Notes under the pieces: generated by a model | What the model saw: only the letters and a program-made list of their open reading frames with translations | The model's database searches: none | Told to the model about the DNA's origin: nothing | Shown here: positions 5,473 to 9,285 of the stretch, one piece after another | Position numbering within the stretch: the stretch's first letter is position 1 | How the letters are laid out: each line of letters opens with the position of its first letter | Origin: a bacterium | GTDB taxonomy: Bacteria > Bacillota > Clostridia > Oscillospirales > Acutalibacteraceae | Direction: 5' to 3' | NCBI GenBank assembly: GCA_004560045.1 | Contig: SFWF01000056.1 | Span: 1 to 9,285 of the forward strand | DNA: 9,285 nt | Position numbers and translations under genes: made by a program

Positions 5473-7143
5473 ATGAAAAAACCTAACTTAAAAGATATGA
5501 CCCTCAGAGAAAAAATCGGACAGACCTACATCATGCGCGAATTCACCTACAAGTACACCGAAGATTATAAAGAATACTTTAAAAACAATCCCATCGGCTG
5601 TACCTGGACCTGTGGTGAGACGAGAAAGGATTTCACCCTTATCGCAAACGATCTCGGAAAATCGGTTGAGGACGGCTATCTTGACGACCTTCAGAAGGAT
5701 TTCAACAACGTCGTAAACAGCCTTATCCCATATCCCGTCATTCCCGTTATGGACGCGGCTACCGGTGTCGCAGCAAAGATGCCCGGACACGCGGGACTTA
5801 CCACTGCGGGAGGTCTTGGTGCTACGAGGGACCCCGAGCTCGCCTTTGAATACGGCAGACTGCTCGGTGAAGACCTGAAGCTTACGGGTATTCGCTGGAT
5901 ATGGAGCCCCGTGGCCGATAACGCAGAGCATTTTTGCGATCTTAGGCATCTGTCCTGCGACCGCGAAAACAACGCAAAGCTTCTTACCGCCCTTATCGAG
6001 GGCTTCCACGCGGCCGGAGTTGCAACGGGATCAAAGCATTTTCCCGGAGCCGACCCTTATGAATACCGCGATTCTCATTTCTGCACCTCCTCCTATGCTC
6101 AGAGCTATGAATATTGGTGTAAGACCCAGCGAAAGGAATGGGAAGCCTGCATTGCGGCCGGAACCGACAGTATAATGGTGGGTCACGAGACCTTCCGCGC
6201 GGTTGACGACACCGAGATCAACGGAAACCTTCTCCCCTGCACCCTTTCCAAAAAGGTTTTAACCGACCTGCTCAGAAACGAAATGGGCTTTAAGGGGGTT
6301 ATTCTTACCGACGACGTTGCCATGAAGGGCTTTTCGGCTATTTTCGGAACGAGGAACTCCTACATAATGGCCCTTAACGCAGGAATCGATATGATACTTG
6401 GTCCCACCGACCTCGATTATATCGATATAGTTGAAGAGGCGGTCAAAAACGGTGAAATTCCCGAAAGCCGAATCGACGACGCCTGCCAAAGGGTTCTCGA
6501 TATGAAGGAAAAATACGGCATTTTCGATTTAGAGACCTACGCCTATCCCACCGAGGAGGAAAGAGAAGCCGTAAGACAGGATATTCATAAGCTTTGCGAA
6601 AGAATTGCCGAAAAGGGACTTTCTATGACGGCAAATAACGTCGGACTCGTTCCCGTTTCCAAGGAGAAGATAAGGAAGGTTAAGATCGCCTATATCGGAT
6701 ATTCCGACGAGGTTTACGAAAACCTTCGGTTCGCAGTAGACGAGTTTAAAAAGCACGGCGCAGAATGTGACCTGCAGAGGAATTTCTACGACGAGGACAA
6801 CAAGACCCTCCACGAATACGACCTTATAATCTACGCTACCTATATCGGTCAGTTCAAGCCTGCAGGCGCCCCCTATTTCTTCGAGAAGGAATGCTGGATG
6901 CTTCAGAAGATAATGACCCACGAAATAGATAAATCGGTGGGCGTATCCTTCGGAAGCCCCGATATCTACTTTAACTATTTCACGGCGGCCAAGACCTTCG
7001 TAAACTGCTACAGCTTTAACGAGGAAACTATCCGAGGCTTTGTTAAGGGACTTTACGGAGATATTACCTTCAGCGATTATTTCCCCTACCCGCTTAACCC
7101 CATAAGCCGCACCAACGACGTTTATTTTAAGGACGTTAAATAG
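5473..7143 (+). CDS. GH3 family NagZ-like beta-N-acetylglucosaminidase
   Basis: The 556 residues make a two-domain GH3 protein: a TIM-barrel domain to about residue 355 and an alpha/beta C-terminal domain to the end. Visible motifs are a GLGATRDPELAFEYGRLLGEDL stretch (114-135), SPVADN, KHFPG (188-192) followed by DSH (Asp200-Ser-His202), and GVILTDDVAMKGF with probable nucleophile Asp280. A His/Asp dyad in this loop marks NagZ-type N-acetylglucosaminidases and is linked in the family to retaining hydrolysis or phosphorolysis. The usual DxEGG motif near residue 94 reads DAATG, a departure that may change substrate binding. No signal peptide is seen, so the enzyme should act in the cytoplasm, for example on imported GlcNAc oligosaccharides or cell-wall fragments. 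The ATG has AAAGGAGG 7 bases upstream. The gene has its own promoter and ends before a strong terminator. Confidence 0.9.
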   Translation: MKKPNLKDMTLREKIGQTYIMREFTYKYTEDYKEYFKNNPIGCTWTCGETRKDFTLIANDLGKSVEDGYLDDLQKDFNNVVNSLIPYPVIPVMDAATGVAAKMPGHAGLTTAGGLGATRDPELAFEYGRLLGEDLKLTGIRWIWSPVADNAEHFCDLRHLSCDRENNAKLLTALIEGFHAAGVATGSKHFPGADPYEYRDSHFCTSSYAQSYEYWCKTQRKEWEACIAAGTDSIMVGHETFRAVDDTEINGNLLPCTLSKKVLTDLLRNEMGFKGVILTDDVAMKGFSAIFGTRNSYIMALNAGIDMILGPTDLDYIDIVEEAVKNGEIPESRIDDACQRVLDMKEKYGIFDLETYAYPTEEEREAVRQDIHKLCERIAEKGLSMTANNVGLVPVSKEKIRKVKIAYIGYSDEVYENLRFAVDEFKKHGAECDLQRNFYDEDNKTLHEYDLIIYATYIGQFKPAGAPYFFEKECWMLQKIMTHEIDKSVGVSFGSPDIYFNYFTAAKTFVNCYSFNEETIRGFVKGLYGDITFSDYFPYPLNPISRTNDVYFKDVK

Positions 7144-7169
7144 AGCAAACAAAAATTGCACAAAAAGAA

Positions 7170-7203
7170 AGACGATATGTATTAATGAAAATACATATCG
7201 TCT
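7170..7203. terminator. Bidirectional terminator between convergent genes
   Basis: AGACGATATGTATT (7170-7183) and AATACATATCGTCT (7190-7203) form a perfect 14-bp stem with a 6-base loop. T-rich sequence follows on both strands: AATTTTATC on plus, and TTCTTTTTG on minus. It serves GH3 (stop 27 bp away) and the beta-helix gene (stop 33 bp away). Confidence 0.92.
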
Positions 7204-7236
7204 AATTTTATCCCTAATTGCACCGGCTACTTGTTA

Positions 7237-9240
7237 CTATATTTCGACCTTCTTTAAAACTTCTTCAGATGGTTTTTCGTTTTTACTTTCCTCGTCGTAG
7301 CCGTAGTAGGTTTGCCAGTCCTTAAAGTAGATATCGCCGAATTCGAAACGCAGCATCATCGGCTCATTGCCGGATAAGTCGTAGTAGGTGTTACGGGTAG
7401 CTACGAGGTCGGAGGTGGGACTTCCGCCCGTCTGCGGACAGAGGACAAAGGCAGGTACGCCGTCGGCAATAAAGATATTTTCCTCAACGGTAAGGGATGT
7501 ATGATCCTCTCGCCTCGAAATATCGAGAAGGGCTTTGCCGCTGAGAGCGAAAATGTTTCCTCTTACGGTATTGAATTTGCCGTAGTGGTGCTGATAACAG
7601 CATTCCTTACAGCGGTAAACGATATTGTTTTCCACCGTGATATAACTTGAACCCTCGTCGGTATAGATACCCATACCGCCGTAGTTCGAGCTTGTAACGT
7701 CGTGGATAAGGTTGCCCGAAACGACCGTTCCGCGCTGATTTCCGAGCAGATATATTCCTCCCATATCCGAAAGACGGCCCTGACCGATATGATGAATATG
7801 GTTGTTTCTTATAATATTTCCGTAGGTCGAGGAAGAAGCGTAGCCCCAAACCCAGCCCACCGACACGCCGGTGTATTCAAGGTATGATATCTCATTATCC
7901 GACACCTCGTTATGGGCAGAATGGCAGATAAGCACGCCACAGCCTGCGGCATAGCGTTTTCCGCAGTTTGTGATTGTGTTGCCCGAAATCCTACAATTGC
8001 CTGTGGGGCGGATATCCTCGTCACCCTCAGCAGGAGTGCCCCAGATCTTAATTCCGCCTGCGCCTGCGTTTTCAATATGACAGCTTTCGATAAGGATATG
8101 CTCACAGCCCTTGTTTATCTCTATCGCGTGAACCCCTGCGCAAAGGATACGGCAATTTTCCACCGAGCAATCCTCGGCGTTTTCGAGGCGAATTGAACCG
8201 TGGGCGGCAAAGCAGGACTGCCCATCGGAGGCATAGAAGGCTTCGGCTTCGCCCTTTTCTGCGGCGAAGCGGTTTTTACTGGCGTAGTCGCCCTTGGTGG
8301 CAACAAAATCGAGATTTCTAAATCGGAAGCCCGAAATTTTGTTTTCGTCAGTTCCGTGAAGCTCGACAAAATGCTTCTGAGTAGGTGCGATGATCTCAAG
8401 CTCGTCGATATTCGCACCCTCTTCGGGGATATAGTAAAGCATACCCTTTTTAACGTCTAAATACCATTCGCCCTCTTCGCCGAAGGTCTCGGCAACGTTT
8501 TCGAGGTAATAGTGAAGGTCGGAGGTGCTGTTTTTATAATAATCGACCGTAAGCATAAAGCGGGAACGGTATTTCATAACAAGCTTGCCGCTTTCACGGT
8601 CGTAAGACTCAACGGGAGAATGCTCGTCTATCCAAAAGTGATTAAAGGAAACTATCGCATCCTCAACACCGCTTATGTTTTCGAGATCTTCTTTTTTTGC
8701 GACGAACCATTTTGAGCCGTTGCTCAGTCGCCAATCGGTAGGATTTTCGGTGGTAACCGCTTCGAGGGTTCCGCTTTTAGGATAGCGGGAAAGCTTTGCG
8801 GGAGCTCCGTTTACGAAAAGGTCGGTGAAGCTCCATTCCCCTTTTTCTACCTCGGGAATATGAAGAGACAGACAATCCGCGCCGTTAAAGTTATCCCATT
8901 TAAAGCCTTTTAATATTTTTCCACCTATAAGACGGGCAGGTCTTTTCCCAAAGGATTCGAAGGTAACGTCGGCTATCTTAAAGTTTTTTCCGAAATGAGG
9001 CTTTAAGGTGTCTGCGCCGAAGCGTATACTCTGATCCATTTCATAGTCGCCCATAAAGCGGACGGTAAGCGGGGTTCCGATATCCCCTACCCTTATGGAG
9101 TTTATCATTTCTTCAAGACGTTTAAGGGTCTTTATAGGACCGGCGCCCTTGCCGTCTACAGTAGGAGAACAACCGCTGAATTTATCGTTTCCGATCTCCT
9201 GAGACACATAAATAACCGAAGAATTTCTACTGCTTATCAT
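7237..9240 (-). CDS. Right-handed parallel beta-helix protein, GH141-like
   Basis: The 667-aa protein begins with a module typical of large polysaccharide-active beta-helix proteins (VIYVSQEIGNDKFSG, then GAGPIKTLKRLEEMI at 32-46). A beta-sandwich-like segment with LFVNGAPAKLSRYP (141-154) follows, and from about residue 300 come successive helix coils of the form NxIxxCxxxGI. The stretch GVSVGWVWGY (458-467), HIHHIGQGRLSDMGGIY (481-497) and GGMGIYTDEGSS (521-532) is the signature I associate with GH141 (fucosidase/xylanase) and relatives. Asp492 and Asp528 are candidate acidic catalytic residues, by analogy only. No signal peptide is apparent, which is unusual for this group. The ATG has an AGAAGGTGA site 4 bases upstream. 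The protein is complete. Fold is confident; the substrate is unknown, and a lyase or epimerase is possible. Confidence 0.87.
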   Translation of the reverse strand: MISSRNSSVIYVSQEIGNDKFSGCSPTVDGKGAGPIKTLKRLEEMINSIRVGDIGTPLTVRFMGDYEMDQSIRFGADTLKPHFGKNFKIADVTFESFGKRPARLIGGKILKGFKWDNFNGADCLSLHIPEVEKGEWSFTDLFVNGAPAKLSRYPKSGTLEAVTTENPTDWRLSNGSKWFVAKKEDLENISGVEDAIVSFNHFWIDEHSPVESYDRESGKLVMKYRSRFMLTVDYYKNSTSDLHYYLENVAETFGEEGEWYLDVKKGMLYYIPEEGANIDELEIIAPTQKHFVELHGTDENKISGFRFRNLDFVATKGDYASKNRFAAEKGEAEAFYASDGQSCFAAHGSIRLENAEDCSVENCRILCAGVHAIEINKGCEHILIESCHIENAGAGGIKIWGTPAEGDEDIRPTGNCRISGNTITNCGKRYAAGCGVLICHSAHNEVSDNEISYLEYTGVSVGWVWGYASSSTYGNIIRNNHIHHIGQGRLSDMGGIYLLGNQRGTVVSGNLIHDVTSSNYGGMGIYTDEGSSYITVENNIVYRCKECCYQHHYGKFNTVRGNIFALSGKALLDISRREDHTSLTVEENIFIADGVPAFVLCPQTGGSPTSDLVATRNTYYDLSGNEPMMLRFEFGDIYFKDWQTYYGYDEESKNEKPSEEVLKKVEI

Positions 9241-9259
9241 AAAATCACCTTCTAAGAGA

Positions 9260-9285
9260 ATTATAACACAAGTTTAATATATAGT
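9260..9285 (-). promoter_or_regulatory. Promoter of the beta-helix gene, -35 cut by window edge
   Basis: On the minus strand a perfect -10 TATAAT (9260-9265) lies 19 bp before the ATG. With a 17-bp spacer the -35 would end in ACT at the window edge, compatible with TTGACT, but its first three bases lie outside. The leader would be only about 13 nt, starting at the ribosome binding site. Confidence 0.55.

Noticed and set aside
5488..6009. 173-codon open frame on the minus strand opposite the GH3 N-terminus
   Set aside because: Antisense to the GH3 barrel with no start signals; composition is typical of a shadow frame.
6529..7161. 210-codon open frame on the minus strand opposite the end of GH3
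   Set aside because: It begins inside the convergent intergenic region next to the terminator, has no ribosome site, and overlaps conserved GH3 C-terminal sequence.

Overview
The window looks like chromosomal DNA of a Bacillota member, most likely a gut-type Clostridia lineage. The evidence is AGGAGG-type ribosome binding sites before nearly every gene, near-consensus sigma-A promoters (TTGACA / TATAAT, 16-17 bp spacers), GTG and TTG starts in a tight operon, a class IIB fructose-bisphosphate aldolase and a single-chain (alpha2-type) glycyl-tRNA synthetase. No transposase, integrase, phage gene, tRNA, rRNA or CRISPR array is visible.

Layout. Positions 1-350 hold no gene, but contain an imperfect hairpin and two exact 25-bp direct repeats, the second ending one base before the aldolase stop codon. 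On the minus strand follow an aldolase gene (351-1214) with its own promoter, then a GH130-type glycan phosphorylase (1399-2436) that sits 34 bp behind glyS (2471-3844) and seems to be transcribed with it. A 172-bp divergent promoter region (3845-4016) separates glyS from a plus-strand operon: two small uncharacterised proteins (84 and 91 aa) and an SGNH/GDSL-type hydrolase (4572-5339). After a C-rich hairpin and a new promoter comes a GH3 NagZ-like glycosidase (5473-7143). It converges on a 667-aa right-handed beta-helix protein resembling GH141 (7237-9240, minus), with a strong bidirectional terminator between them.

How the genes may work together. Apart from aldolase and GlyRS, the window is rich in carbohydrate-active proteins: GH130, an SGNH esterase-like enzyme, GH3 with a His/Asp dyad, and a beta-helix enzyme. 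None has a visible signal peptide, so a cytoplasmic, partly phosphorolytic route for imported oligosaccharides feeding glycolysis is a reasonable inference. One possibility is Man-GlcNAc-type substrates split by GH130 plus a GH3 N-acetylglucosaminidase. No transporter or sugar regulator is in view, and the genes occupy at least four transcription units, so this is not a classical locus. The least explained parts are the two small conserved-looking proteins behind a perfect-consensus promoter and the repeat-bearing 1-350 segment. I found no convincing new defence or mobile system.
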